Assembly: GCA_963780675.1 (NCBI GenBank)
Contig: CAWACR010000006.1
Span: 44,480 to 108,479 of the forward strand
Source: JAHECE01 sp963780675
GTDB taxonomy: Bacteria > Actinomycetota > Actinomycetes > Actinomycetales > JAHECE01
Direction of reading: 5' to 3'
DNA: 64,000 nt
Part shown: one piece after another, positions 1-8,787 of the stretch
Numbering within the stretch: the first letter of the stretch is position 1
How the letters are laid out: each line of letters starts with the position of its first letter
The notes under the pieces: model-generated
What the model was told of the DNA's origin: nothing
Database searches by the model: none
Seen by the model: only the letters and a program-made list of their open reading frames with translations
Translations under genes and position numbers: made by a program

Positions 1-1267
1 CGGCCGACGCCACGAGCGTGCCGAGCGAGGCGAGGGTGACGGCGAGCACGCCGACGGCGACCGCGAGGAGCCGTTCGAGCACGAGCCGGGTCCAGGAAAC
101 GGGTCCGGCCAGGAGGATCTCGACCCTGCCCTGGGCGAGGTCGGCGACCCAACCGGACGCCTGGACGATCACGTACGCGGCGATGACCGGGGAGACCAGC
201 GCCCCGGTGAAGGACCAGTAGACGGTCTCCGCGGTGAGGCCGGGCCCGGCTCCGGCGAGGGCGCCGATGAAGTCGAAGGCCGACCAGACGTCCATGACGA
301 CCGGCTGGAGGACGGCCATGAGCGCCGTGAGGGTCGACGCGCCGATCGCCCAGGCGAGCAGGCCGTACCGGCCCCGGCGCAGGGTCGCCGTCCAGACCGA
401 GGAGAGCAGCGCCGTCGGGACCTTCGTGGCGCCCTCCTCGGGCGCCGTCGTGGGCCGCCGCGCCCAGAGAGCCGCCGCGTAGTCGCGGCGGACGAACGCC
501 CAGGTGGCGAGCCCGATCAGGACGGCTGCCATGGCGACGAGCATCGCGCAGGCGAGGGGGTCGAAGCCGTAGCCGGGCACGAGGGCGCGGGAGTAGTTGG
601 CGTAGGTGAAGGGCGAGAAGTACGCCAAGAAGGCGAAGGGGCCGAGTTCGTCGCCCATGTTCGTGATGACGTAGAGGGCGGTGACGACGACGGAGCTCGC
701 CCCCGCCGCGCTGCGTGCGCTCGTGATGAGCTGACCGGCCAGGAGGCCGATGCCGTAGCCCACCATCGCGGCGAGGCCGGACGCGCCCAGCGTGATCAGG
801 GAGCCGGCGACGTCGGGCTCGCCGCCGCCCGCGAGCCCGGCGGCGACGCCGAGGGCCAGCCCGGTGGAGATGGCCGCCATGGCGATCGCGAACCCGGCGG
901 TCCGGTCCCGGACGACGCGGGAACGGCGGGCGCCCGTGGCGAGGACCTCCTCGAGGGCGTGGCGCTCCTCAGCGCCGCGGATCGCCTTCGCGCCCTGCAC
1001 GGCGCCGTAGATCCCGAGGAAGAGGTTGAAGAAGATCACGTTGTGGTACGTGACGTAGCCGCCCAGGGTGTCGAGCCGCTCGGCGGGCCAGCGCAGGACC
1101 CGCATCGCCTCGGCGCCGGCCGTGACGCTGACCGCCAGGGCCTGCCAACCGCCCGGGAAGTCTTTCGCCTCCGTGGCGATCGCCATCGCCATGACGTACA
1201 TCGTCAGGCCGCCGCCGAGGACCCACACGATCGCCGAGGTCCGCAGGGTGCGCAGGGTCTCACCCAC
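1..1267 (-). CDS. ABC-2 type exporter permease, TnrB-like (3' end outside window)
   Basis: Membrane half of an ABC exporter working with the ATPase just upstream at 1296-2228. The frame reads without a stop from about 1267 to the window edge, giving about 422 residues of an expected 500 or more. Hydrophobic stretches alternate with short charged loops. The layout (early helix, then an E-R-H-A-L-E-E-V-L-A-T-G segment after the second helix) resembles the complete permease at 2344-4017, which has G-R-T-E-A-V-L-A-G at the same place. This matches the roughly 12-helix polyketide-antibiotic exporter (TnrB-like) group by family knowledge. The start is uncertain. The GTG at 1267, 28 bases after the ATPase stop, is the first in-frame candidate, and no ATG lies in the gap. 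The transported substrate cannot be told. Confidence 0.8.
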   Translation of the reverse strand, partial: MGETLRTLRTSAIVWVLGGGLTMYVMAMAIATEAKDFPGGWQALAVSVTAGAEAMRVLRWPAERLDTLGGYVTYHNVIFFNLFLGIYGAVQGAKAIRGAEERHALEEVLATGARRSRVVRDRTAGFAIAMAAISTGLALGVAAGLAGGGEPDVAGSLITLGASGLAAMVGYGIGLLAGQLITSARSAAGASSVVVTALYVITNMGDELGPFAFLAYFSPFTYANYSRALVPGYGFDPLACAMLVAMAAVLIGLATWAFVRRDYAAALWARRPTTAPEEGATKVPTALLSSVWTATLRRGRYGLLAWAIGASTLTALMAVLQPVVMDVWSAFDFIGALAGAGPGLTAETVYWSFTGALVSPVIAAYVIVQASGWVADLAQGRVEILLAGPVSWTRLVLERLLAVAVGVLAVTLASLGTLVASA

Positions 1268-1295
1268 CAGGCCCGGCGCGGGGACGGTGGTGGTG

Positions 1296-2228
1296 CTACT
1301 CCCGGATCTCCGGCGCGAACTCAGAGAGGAACACCTCCTCCAGGGACAGCTCGCGGGAGTCGAGCTCGACGACGTCGTGCGCCGTCAGCCAGGTCAGGAG
1401 CGGGCCGACTGATCCCCGAACCGTGCAGGTGAGGCGGTCGCCGTCGACCTCGGCATCGCTCACGCCGGGGAGCCGGCCGAGGTCGGCGGCGTCGAGACCC
1501 TCGCGCACGATCGCGTCGATCCGGTGGACACGGACGGTGCGCAACTCCTCCATCGACCCCACGCGCAGCAGCCGGCCGTCGCGGATGAGGCCGATGCGGT
1601 CACAGATCAGCTCCACCTCGGCGAGCACGTGGGAGGACAGGAGGACCGTGGCGCGGCCGGCCACGGCCTCGGCGACCAGCGCGCGGAACTCGCGCTGGAT
1701 GAGGGGGTCGAGGCCGAGGGTGGGTTCGTCGAGGATCAGCAGGTCGGGGGCGTGCATGAAGGCCTGGACCAGGTGCACCTTCTGCTTGTTCCCGTGGGAG
1801 AGCTTCTCGTAGCGGGTGCCGAGGTCGAGGTCGAGGCGGGCGGCCAGGGCGAGGATCCCGGCCCGGTCGACGCCGCCGCGCAGGCCGGCGAGCAGCCCGA
1901 TCACGTAGCCGGCGCTCACACCGGGGAACTGGGGAAGTTCGCCGGGCAGGTAGCCGATCCGTCGCTTGAGGGCGAGGCTGTCGCGGCGGGAGTCCAGGCC
2001 GAGGATCGTGGCCGCGCCACGGTCAGGGCGGATGAGGTCCATGAGGAGGCGGATCGTCGTCGTCTTCCCCGCCCCGTTGGGGCCGACGAAGCCGAAGACC
2101 TCACCCCGGCGGATCGTCAGGTCGAGGTCGAAGACGCCGTGCCCCTGGCCGTAGTCCTTGGTCAGCCCCGCGCAGACGACGGCGTCGCCGTCGACTGTCC
2201 CGCGCCCGGTGGGTGAGGGTTTCGGCAT
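1296..2228 (-). CDS. ABC exporter ATPase
   Basis: Nucleotide-binding subunit of the first exporter pair, 310 residues. Walker A (GPNGAGKTT) lies at about 49-57, the signature LSHGN at about 143-147, and Walker B with D-loop (LLILDEPTLGLDP) at about 162-174, followed by the switch-region SSH. The last 80 residues form the small C-terminal domain usual for drug-export ATPases of this group. The ATG at 2228 was chosen because GGAAGG sits at the right distance before it; the longer reading from 2297 only adds an Arg/Gly-rich stretch. The permease reading frame follows after 28 bases, so the two are probably translated together. It is a paralogue of the ATPase at 4080-4964. Confidence 0.92.
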   Translation of the reverse strand: MPKPSPTGRGTVDGDAVVCAGLTKDYGQGHGVFDLDLTIRRGEVFGFVGPNGAGKTTTIRLLMDLIRPDRGAATILGLDSRRDSLALKRRIGYLPGELPQFPGVSAGYVIGLLAGLRGGVDRAGILALAARLDLDLGTRYEKLSHGNKQKVHLVQAFMHAPDLLILDEPTLGLDPLIQREFRALVAEAVAGRATVLLSSHVLAEVELICDRIGLIRDGRLLRVGSMEELRTVRVHRIDAIVREGLDAADLGRLPGVSDAEVDGDRLTCTVRGSVGPLLTWLTAHDVVELDSRELSLEEVFLSEFAPEIRE

Positions 2229-2343
2229 CGCGATCCTTCCGCCGCGTCGACGTCCTCGGAGGGACCCGATCGGATCGTCTACCCGGGGAGCGCCCACGCC
2301 AAGGGCCGAAGGGCCCGCCCTGGGGGTGCGGCGCCTTCGCGGT

Positions 2344-4017
2344 TCAGGCTCCCACGAGGTCGCGGCGTTCGAAGGCGAGGATGCCCGCGGTCGCGAGCGC
2401 GATCCCGACGGCGGTCATGACGATCGCCGCCGTCAGGCCGAAGGCGTCGACCGGGACCTCCTCGAGGTGGTGGAAGGGCGAGAGCCCGACGACGGCCTCG
2501 GGCCACTCCATCAGGGGGCCGACCACCTCGAGCACGTACGCGGCGAGCGGCACCGTCGCCCCCACCGCCACGGTCAGGCGCGGCGCCAGGCCGAATACGA
2601 GCACGGTCAGGCCGGCGAAGACCGTGACGGCGGGCAACGCGTTGAACACGGCCGCGAACGCATCCCCGGCGCTGACCTCCGCGCCGCCGATCGAGGCACC
2701 CGCCCAGGTCGCGCCGGCCGCGACCGACGCGAGGACGACGACCGCGGCGCCGAGGCCGAGGACGTGCCCGCCGAGCCACCGCCACCGCCGGACCGGGCGG
2801 GTGAGGAGGAACTCCGCACGGGTGGAGGACTCCTCGGCGCGGGTCGCGCCCAACCGGAACGCCGCGTACACCGCGATGACCAGGCCGAGGATCGTCCCGG
2901 ACATCCCGACGAAGCCCCGCACCAGGTCGGAGACGTCCATCCCCATCGCCGCCAGGATCGCCTGGAAGCCCGGGTCGTCGACGAGGAACTCCCCGACGGT
3001 CGGCGCCATCGTGCCGACGACGGCGCCCCACGCCGCCACGCCGGCGGCCCACCCCAGGAGGGGGCCGAGGTTCGCGCGCCACGCGAAGGCACCCGGGCTG
3101 CCGAGGCCCCACCGCCTCGAGCGCGGCGCGGACCGCTCCGCGAGCAGGGCCGCACCGGTGTCCCGCCGACGGCGGACAGCCACGGCCGCGGCGACCAGCA
3201 CGGCCGTCACCGCCAGGGGCACGAGAAGGACCGGCCACCGGTTGTCGCCGAACGCGCGGAGCTGGTCAAGCCACCCGGAGGGGGTGAGCCAGCCCAGCCA
3301 GGCGCGGGAGTCCGTGCTGTTGGACACCATCCGCAGCAGCACGCCGACGCCGATCACCGCGGCGGCCAGGCCCGAGGCGCCCGCCCGCGAGATGACCACC
3401 TGCGACGTCACGGCGGCGACCGCCACGGTCGTCGCCGCGAAGCCCGCCATCGCCGCCCCGAACACCGCGGCACCCGTGACCTGGGCGCCCGCGGCGGCGA
3501 GCGCGATCGCCAGGGCCAGGCCGACGGCGACGCACGCCCCGAGCAGCACGAGCACCTGGGCCAGGAGAACCCTGGTCGCGCGGATCGGACCGGCGAGCAC
3601 CGCCTCGGTCCGCCCCGCGGCCTCGTCACCCCGCATCACGCGGGTCGCCGTCGTGATCGCCCACGCCGCGATCGCGAGCGTGAGGTACATCCCCGCGTCC
3701 CACACCACGAAGCCGCCGAGGGTGTCGACAGCCGTGGGTGGACCCGCGATCATCCGGATCCCGGGATCCTCGCCCCACGCCACCAACGTGGCGCGGGACG
3801 CCGCGTCGGGGTAGCCGGTCGTGAACGCCAGGGCCTCGAACACCATGTAGACGGCGACGCCGATCACCATGGCCAGGACGCTCCGGCGGACCAGGCGGAC
3901 GGACAACCGCACGACCGCCCACGTGGCGCCACGGTGAACGACGCGAGCACTGCCCCCGCCGTCGTCGGCGGCGACCGCGCGGTGCCGGCGACTCCCCGCC
4001 GCCTGTGCCGTGGCCAT
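2344..4017 (-). CDS. ABC-2 type exporter permease, TnrB-like
   Basis: Complete permease of the second exporter, 557 residues with about twelve hydrophobic segments in two halves. The two-half layout with a first long periplasmic loop after helix 1 and a G-R-T-E-A-V-L-A-G motif after helix 3 fits the large single-chain permeases associated with antibiotic or polyketide export. The gene follows its ATPase (4080-4964) after 62 bases and is followed after 115 bases by the second ATPase, so all four genes look like one transcript. The ATG at 4017 has GAGGAGG about ten bases upstream. The cargo cannot be inferred; no biosynthetic gene lies directly beside it. Confidence 0.88.
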   Translation of the reverse strand: MATAQAAGSRRHRAVAADDGGGSARVVHRGATWAVVRLSVRLVRRSVLAMVIGVAVYMVFEALAFTTGYPDAASRATLVAWGEDPGIRMIAGPPTAVDTLGGFVVWDAGMYLTLAIAAWAITTATRVMRGDEAAGRTEAVLAGPIRATRVLLAQVLVLLGACVAVGLALAIALAAAGAQVTGAAVFGAAMAGFAATTVAVAAVTSQVVISRAGASGLAAAVIGVGVLLRMVSNSTDSRAWLGWLTPSGWLDQLRAFGDNRWPVLLVPLAVTAVLVAAAVAVRRRRDTGAALLAERSAPRSRRWGLGSPGAFAWRANLGPLLGWAAGVAAWGAVVGTMAPTVGEFLVDDPGFQAILAAMGMDVSDLVRGFVGMSGTILGLVIAVYAAFRLGATRAEESSTRAEFLLTRPVRRWRWLGGHVLGLGAAVVVLASVAAGATWAGASIGGAEVSAGDAFAAVFNALPAVTVFAGLTVLVFGLAPRLTVAVGATVPLAAYVLEVVGPLMEWPEAVVGLSPFHHLEEVPVDAFGLTAAIVMTAVGIALATAGILAFERRDLVGA

Positions 4018-4079
4018 CTCCCGGGCCCTCCTCTCCCGTGGTCCGCCGGGCCGTCGTCGTCCTCCGCAGGTCGTCGCCC

Positions 4080-4964
4080 TCAGTAGTAGGTCAGGAAGAT
4101 CTCCTCCAGCGACGGCTCCAGCGTCCGCAGGCGGACGACGTCGACGCCGGCGAGGCGGGCCAGCAGCGGGGCCGGGGACCCGAGCACGGAGACTCGCACC
4201 CCGCCGGCGACGTCCGGGATCGGCTCGACCGCGCTCACCCCGGGGACGTCGCCCAGGAAGGGCACCGGGCCGTCGACGACCACCTCGACGACCGTCGCGG
4301 CGATCCGTCGCAACTCCTCCAGAGCGGCGACCTCCACCAGACGCCCCGCCCGCAGGATGCCGACCCGGTCGCAGAGGTCCTGGACCTCGTCCAGGATGTG
4401 CGAGGACAGGAAGATCGTCTGCCCCCGGCCGGCGGCCTCGCGAGCGAGCGCCTGGAACTGCGCCTCCATGAGCGGGTCCAGGCCCGCCGTCGGCTCGTCG
4501 AGCAACAGCAGGTCCGGGCGGCTCATGAACGCCGCCACCAGCGCGATCTTCTGCCGGTTCCCCTTGGAGTACGACCGCACCCGCGTGGACGGATCGAGCT
4601 CGAGACGCTCGAGCAGCTCCGCCCGGAACGCCTGGTCCACGCTCCCGAAGACGTTGCCGAGGAGGTCGAGGGTCTCGGTCCCGGTCAGCTGCGGCCAGAG
4701 CGCGACGTCGCCGGGCACGTAGGTCACGTGGCGGTGCGCCCGCTCGACATCGCCCACCGGGACTCCGAGGATCCTCGCGCTGCCGCGCGTCGGGCGGATC
4801 AGACCCAGCAGGAGCCGGATCGTCGTCGTCTTCCCCGACCCGTTCGGGCCCAGAAACCCGAAGACCTCACCCCGGCGGACCTCGAGGTCCAGGTCCGCCA
4901 ACGCCACCACGGCCCCGAAATGCTTCGTCAGGCCAGCCGTCGCGATGGCTGCCTGGTCCCTCAC
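4080..4964 (-). CDS. ABC exporter ATPase
   Basis: Nucleotide-binding subunit of the second exporter, 294 residues, and the first gene of the four-gene exporter operon. Walker A GPNGSGKTT is at about 39-47, the signature is YSKGN, Walker B/D-loop is LLLLDEPTAGLDP, and the switch His is in SSH. The start is the GTG at 4964, preceded by GGGAGG eight bases upstream. Upstream in-frame codons only give a shadow of the neighbouring methyltransferase gene on the same strand. It is closely similar to the ATPase at 1296-2228, suggesting a duplicated exporter cassette. Confidence 0.92.
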   Translation of the reverse strand: MRDQAAIATAGLTKHFGAVVALADLDLEVRRGEVFGFLGPNGSGKTTTIRLLLGLIRPTRGSARILGVPVGDVERAHRHVTYVPGDVALWPQLTGTETLDLLGNVFGSVDQAFRAELLERLELDPSTRVRSYSKGNRQKIALVAAFMSRPDLLLLDEPTAGLDPLMEAQFQALAREAAGRGQTIFLSSHILDEVQDLCDRVGILRAGRLVEVAALEELRRIAATVVEVVVDGPVPFLGDVPGVSAVEPIPDVAGGVRVSVLGSPAPLLARLAGVDVVRLRTLEPSLEEIFLTYY

Positions 4965-5131
4965 GCCACGCCTCCCGCCGTCCCTACCCACGGGCCTTGA
5001 CCACCCACTGCCCACGGTCGTCGCCAGCACGCTCGACCACCAGGGCTCAACGTCCCGTCCCAGGTCGCGGAGCTCCCGCGCCCTGCGCCTCGAGGGTCCG
5101 TGGTGGGTGGGTAGCCGGCGGCGGTCAGGCG

Positions 5132-5668
5132 TCAGCGCCTCGGCATGCGAGGCAGGAGGAACGGCGTGGCCCGCTTGTACCGGAGGTACGCGGGCCCGAA
5201 GCGCGCCGCCAACTCCTTCTCCTCGACGAACCGGACGTACAGCAGCAGCAATCCGCCCAGGCCGGCCACGATCCCAATCGCCGAGACGGAGCCGAGCCAG
5301 ACGCCGACGCCCAGGTATCCGAGGATGGCGCCCAGCGTCATGGGGTTGCGGCAGTAGGTGAACGGCGGCTTCACGACGAGCCGTTGTGTCGGCATCATCG
5401 GGAGCGGCGTCCCGGATCCGGTGTCCACCTGGGCCTTGACAGCGGAGAGCCCGAGGGAGGCGCCCACCAGGACGAGGCCCGCACCGCCCAACCGGTTGCC
5501 CAACCCGGCCCCGAAGGGCCGCAGGCGGAGCCTCCTGTCGAGCGCGCGGGAGCCGCGTACGAGGAGAAACGGGAAGACCCACCAGAAGACGGTGCCGAGG
5601 AGGAAGAGGACCACCAGCCGCCGGCGCAGGGTGTACTCGTGGCCGGCCCAGTCCAGGTACGTCTTCAC
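5132..5668 (-). CDS. isoprenylcysteine carboxyl methyltransferase-like membrane protein
   Basis: A 178-residue membrane protein of the ICMT/phospholipid methyltransferase superfamily. Visible features are an N-terminal helix, three further hydrophobic segments, and the family's SAM-binding C-terminal part: R-N-P-M-T-L-G, then EEKELAARFG, then Y-x-x-Y-K-R-x-T-P-F-L-L-P-R. Members methylate small or membrane-associated substrates at the membrane; the substrate here is unknown. The GTG start at 5668 overlaps the TGA of the upstream gene (GTGA), with GGAGAA just before it. It is therefore translationally coupled to the duplicated membrane protein at 5665-7317, which could be its partner or target. 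Bacterial members are rarely true prenyl-cysteine methyltransferases. Confidence 0.85.
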   Translation of the reverse strand: MKTYLDWAGHEYTLRRRLVVLFLLGTVFWWVFPFLLVRGSRALDRRLRLRPFGAGLGNRLGGAGLVLVGASLGLSAVKAQVDTGSGTPLPMMPTQRLVVKPPFTYCRNPMTLGAILGYLGVGVWLGSVSAIGIVAGLGGLLLLYVRFVEEKELAARFGPAYLRYKRATPFLLPRMPRR

Positions 5669-7317
5669 GGTTCTCCGTCCCCTTGGTCGGGGAGCCCGCA
5701 GGTGGCGGCGCCCCTTGACCGCCTCGTCCGACCGGTGCCGCCAGGCGCTGCCGACCGCCGGCTCGCGTCGGGAAGGACGAGCATGTGGTCCGGATGCCTC
5801 TGGTTCCAGTTCACATGGGCCCACCGCATGGACCGGTGCCGCACCCACGACCACACCTTCCAGCTGACGAACACCAAGGCTGCGATGACGATCCAGGTCA
5901 GCCATCCGCGCATCGTGGTGGCGCCCGTCAACCCGACCTCTCGAGCGACGTTGATCAGAGTGTCCGAGAAGCCGCTTTGGGTATTCAGGGAAGCGATTGC
6001 GACTACCCCAGCGCCTGCGGCAACGGCCGCCCCAGTCGCGCTTCGGAGCCGGACCGCCCTGACGGCGCGGACAATCTCTCGGTTGTAGGCCCCGACCGCA
6101 TCGTTGAACCGCCCGACGTATCCGTCGGCCGGCCCCGTGTACCACGCGACGAAACGCTCGACGTCATCGGCCGTCGCCGAGTCCCCCCGAGCGAGAACGA
6201 CCTCCATCATCTGCAGCTCTTCACCGAGCATCGCATTGATCTCGCCGTTGAGCGTCCGCTCCTCGGTGTCAACGATTGCCTGGATCCTGGCGCGCGCCCA
6301 GGCGAAGAATCCCTCGACATTCAGGTCACTTCCAAGAGGGGAGATGATGTCGAGCTGGTGCTGCCGCGCGAACAGCGCGGGCGCATCGACGAGAGGGCCG
6401 TTTTCATCCCGTGCGATCCGGCGCAGGGTCTTGCGTGAGACCCTCCCGGCCTCCTCCTTCTCACGTCGAGCGCTCGCGCTGTTCAACGACTCCAGCGCCT
6501 GGATCGCCCCTCGGCTATAGAGGTCTGACCTGGTCTCCCGGCCGGTCGACCGAGGCGCGGTGGCAGGGGCACCCAGATTGCCCCGGCTCCATGAGACGTA
6601 CAGCTTCTTGGTGAAGTGGTGGTCCGCGGGGATTCTCAGGAGCTCGGAGGCCAGCCAGATGACCAGGAATGCGGCGAGCTCCCGTCCCATGTCCATGGGA
6701 ATCCACTCCCGGCCCCCGATCAGCTGGAAGACGACGAGGCCGAGCAGGGCAAAGGAGAGGATTCCCCACACCCGGTGAGCGAATCCGCTGCTCAACTCCG
6801 TGCTCTCGGCCTCCACTCTCGCTGCCGCTGCACCGACAGCCCGGTTGTGGGCCACGACTGCGTCGTTGAACCTCCTGACGAAGCCATCCTTCTCGTCGTC
6901 ATAGAAGACGACGAAGTCAAGAACGTCGTCGGCCGTCGCGGCGTCGTCCTGCAGAACCGCCTCGATGGCATCCCGCTCTTCGTCCAGCAACAGCAGGAGC
7001 TCCCCGTTCAGCACGGACAGCCGCGTCTGCGCATTTTGCCACAAACGAATAGCGGCCCAATCCGCGAATCCCGCGACGCTCATGTCCGGGAATCGCTCGT
7101 CGCGCTCGCGGGTCTGCCCCATGAAGGCATCCATCGCATTCGTGAGCGTCTTCTTCAGGTCGGGGTCCGACACCGCCTCCGCCCGCGCCCTCATCGACCG
7201 CATCTGCAGCGTCGTCAACATCTTGAATGTTCGCGCATCTTTGCTTGTCCACGGATCTATGGGCAGGATGCAGGAAGTCCTGTGCGCAGAGATGTAGGCG
7301 TCGAGATCGTTCGACAA
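5665..7317 (-). CDS. uncharacterised membrane protein made of two copies of one unit
   Basis: No family recognised. The protein is a tandem duplication. Each half has a helical soluble part with L-N-G-E, then A-T-A-D-D-V-x-x-F-V-x-x-Y and R-F-N-D-A-V-x-A-x-N-R, then two hydrophobic helices and a short aromatic tail. In the first half the helices begin VWGILSFALLGLV and LAAFLVIWLASEL; in the second, AAVAAGAGVVAI and WLTWIVIAALVFVSW. This suggests four membrane spans with the two repeats on the same side. The start is uncertain. The frame is open to a GTG at 7479, but the first 50 or so residues are Arg-rich and look non-coding. The TTG at 7317 has GGGAAAG seven bases upstream and begins just before plausible protein sequence; ATG 7221 is another option. 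Base composition is clearly AT-richer than its neighbours. It is coupled by GTGA to the methyltransferase-like gene. Confidence 0.7.
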   Translation of the reverse strand: MSNDLDAYISAHRTSCILPIDPWTSKDARTFKMLTTLQMRSMRARAEAVSDPDLKKTLTNAMDAFMGQTRERDERFPDMSVAGFADWAAIRLWQNAQTRLSVLNGELLLLLDEERDAIEAVLQDDAATADDVLDFVVFYDDEKDGFVRRFNDAVVAHNRAVGAAAARVEAESTELSSGFAHRVWGILSFALLGLVVFQLIGGREWIPMDMGRELAAFLVIWLASELLRIPADHHFTKKLYVSWSRGNLGAPATAPRSTGRETRSDLYSRGAIQALESLNSASARREKEEAGRVSRKTLRRIARDENGPLVDAPALFARQHQLDIISPLGSDLNVEGFFAWARARIQAIVDTEERTLNGEINAMLGEELQMMEVVLARGDSATADDVERFVAWYTGPADGYVGRFNDAVGAYNREIVRAVRAVRLRSATGAAVAAGAGVVAIASLNTQSGFSDTLINVAREVGLTGATTMRGWLTWIVIAALVFVSWKVWSWVRHRSMRWAHVNWNQRHPDHMLVLPDASRRSAAPGGTGRTRRSRGAATCGLPDQGDGEP

Positions 7318-7799
7318 GGCGCGACTTTCCCACGCCGCAACTCTCCGAAGCGTCCGACCAGGCACGTTCTCATGGCCTATTTGTGCGCGACCACTGCTGC
7401 CCGTACGAGTCACCGCCCAGCGTCCTCTCCGGCGGTCTCGACGTCGGGTCCCGGCGTCGGGACGACAATCCGTCCTCACGCTACCGCGTCGTTGCCCGAG
7501 GCGCGGCGGGAGGCGCCGACGAATCGCGCCGAGAACCTGCTCGCTCTGGATACCGCCGTGGCGGACGGGAATGCGAAATGCTCCCTCGCGTCGTCGGGAC
7601 GACTCCGCGTCCGCCCCGTCATTCGGCCACCTCGGGTTGCCGTGCGAGGCCTCGTGGCAGTCATCGGCGAGAGCCGCGCCCGCGCCACCGCAACCGCCAC
7701 CGCAACCGGAGCGAGTCAGGCGGGCACGTCGACGCTGGTGAGATCCTTCCCTGCGTGAGCCACCGACCCGTCGCAGCCGAAGGTCCCCGAGCCCTTCCG
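7318..7799. other. gene-free stretch, AT-richer
   Basis: About 480 bases between a leftward and a rightward gene. It probably contains the two divergent promoters, but no clear -35/-10 pair could be picked. Bases 7201-7260 next to it are 29 of 60 G+C, far below the rest of the window. A short direct repeat (CCACCGCAAC twice) lies near 7688-7707. Open frames cross it but give Arg/Ser-rich sequence. A GTG at 7755, in frame with the next gene, is an alternative start for that gene. Confidence 0.5.
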
Positions 7800-8783
7800 G
7801 TGCGGATCATCGGCACCGGCACCTACGCCCCTGTCCGGGTGGTCGAGTCGACAGACCTCGACACGGCGCACGGGCGCCTCCCGGGCACCACCCTGGCCGC
7901 GTCGGGAGTGGCACGCAGGCGCTGGGCCTCGCCCGAGGAGACATCTTCGCGCATGGCCGCTTCGGCGCTGGAGGACGCCGCGGCCTCCACTGACCTCGAC
8001 CTCCGCGATCTCGACGCCCTGATCGTCGGCTGCGTGGTGCCGGAGCAGCCGATGCCCACCACCTCGGTGCTCGTGCTGCGGCACCTCGGGCTCACCGGCG
8101 GACGGACCGAGGCCTTCGACGTCAACGCCTCGTGCCTGGGCTTCCTCACCGCACTGGAGGTCGCGGCCCTCGGCGTGAGCCTTGGGCGGTGGAGCACGGT
8201 CGGGGTCGTCGCGACCGACGTCGCCTCCCAGGGCCTCAACCACGCCGACGTCGAGTCCTCGTCGCTGTTCGGCGACGGCGCGGGCGCCGCCGTCGTCCGT
8301 CGCGCCGACGACGGCGAGGACTCCGCGCTGCTCGCCCTGCGAGTCGCGTGCTGGCCCGAGGCTGCCGACCTCTGCCGGATCGACGCCGGCGGCACCCGCT
8401 GGAATGCCACGACCCCGCCACCCGACCCGACGGCCTACCTCTTCCGGATGGACGGCCGCGGCGTGCTCAAGCAGGCCGCCGCCCGCCTGCCCGCCTTCCT
8501 CGCGGCGCTCTTCGCCGAGGCGGGCATCAGCCCGGAGGAGGTGGACGTCGTCGTCCCGCACCAGGCGAGCGGAGTCGGGATGCGCTACCTGCGCGAGAAA
8601 CTCGGCTTCCCGCCCGAGAAGGTGGTCGACATCATCGCCGAGCGCGGCAACCAGGTAGCCGCCTCGCTCCCGACGGCGCTCCACGAGGCGGTGGCGAGCG
8701 GCCGCCTACGCCGCGGCGGGACGGCCCTCCTGCTCGGCACGGCCGCGGGGCTCTCGGTCGGCGCCGCCCTGGTGAGGTACTAG
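7800..8783 (+). CDS. 3-oxoacyl-ACP synthase III (KAS III / FabH-like) condensing enzyme
   Basis: Thiolase-fold condensing enzyme of 327 residues, the usual FabH length. The KAS III catalytic triad is intact: Cys112 in D-V-N-A-S-C-L-G-F, His254 in V-P-H-Q-A-S and Asn284 in E-R-G-N-Q-V-A-A-S. Such enzymes join an acyl-CoA or acyl-ACP to malonyl-ACP or to a second acyl-CoA. The setting, with a hydrolase, adenylating enzyme and glycosyltransferases rather than fatty-acid synthesis genes, argues for specialised lipid making. OleA, which starts head-to-head olefin synthesis, is a relative to compare. GTG 7800 begins right at the conserved V-R-I-I-G-T-G core; GTG 7755 in the same frame is possible. 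It is followed after four bases by the next gene. Confidence 0.85.
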   Translation: MRIIGTGTYAPVRVVESTDLDTAHGRLPGTTLAASGVARRRWASPEETSSRMAASALEDAAASTDLDLRDLDALIVGCVVPEQPMPTTSVLVLRHLGLTGGRTEAFDVNASCLGFLTALEVAALGVSLGRWSTVGVVATDVASQGLNHADVESSSLFGDGAGAAVVRRADDGEDSALLALRVACWPEAADLCRIDAGGTRWNATTPPPDPTAYLFRMDGRGVLKQAAARLPAFLAALFAEAGISPEEVDVVVPHQASGVGMRYLREKLGFPPEKVVDIIAERGNQVAASLPTALHEAVASGRLRRGGTALLLGTAAGLSVGAALVRY

Positions 8784-8787
8784 CCGG

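Noticed and set aside
2158..4086. A 642-codon plus-strand frame opposite the ABC permease
   Set aside because: Shadow frame rich in Arg/Gly/His; the minus strand has a membrane protein with clear helices.
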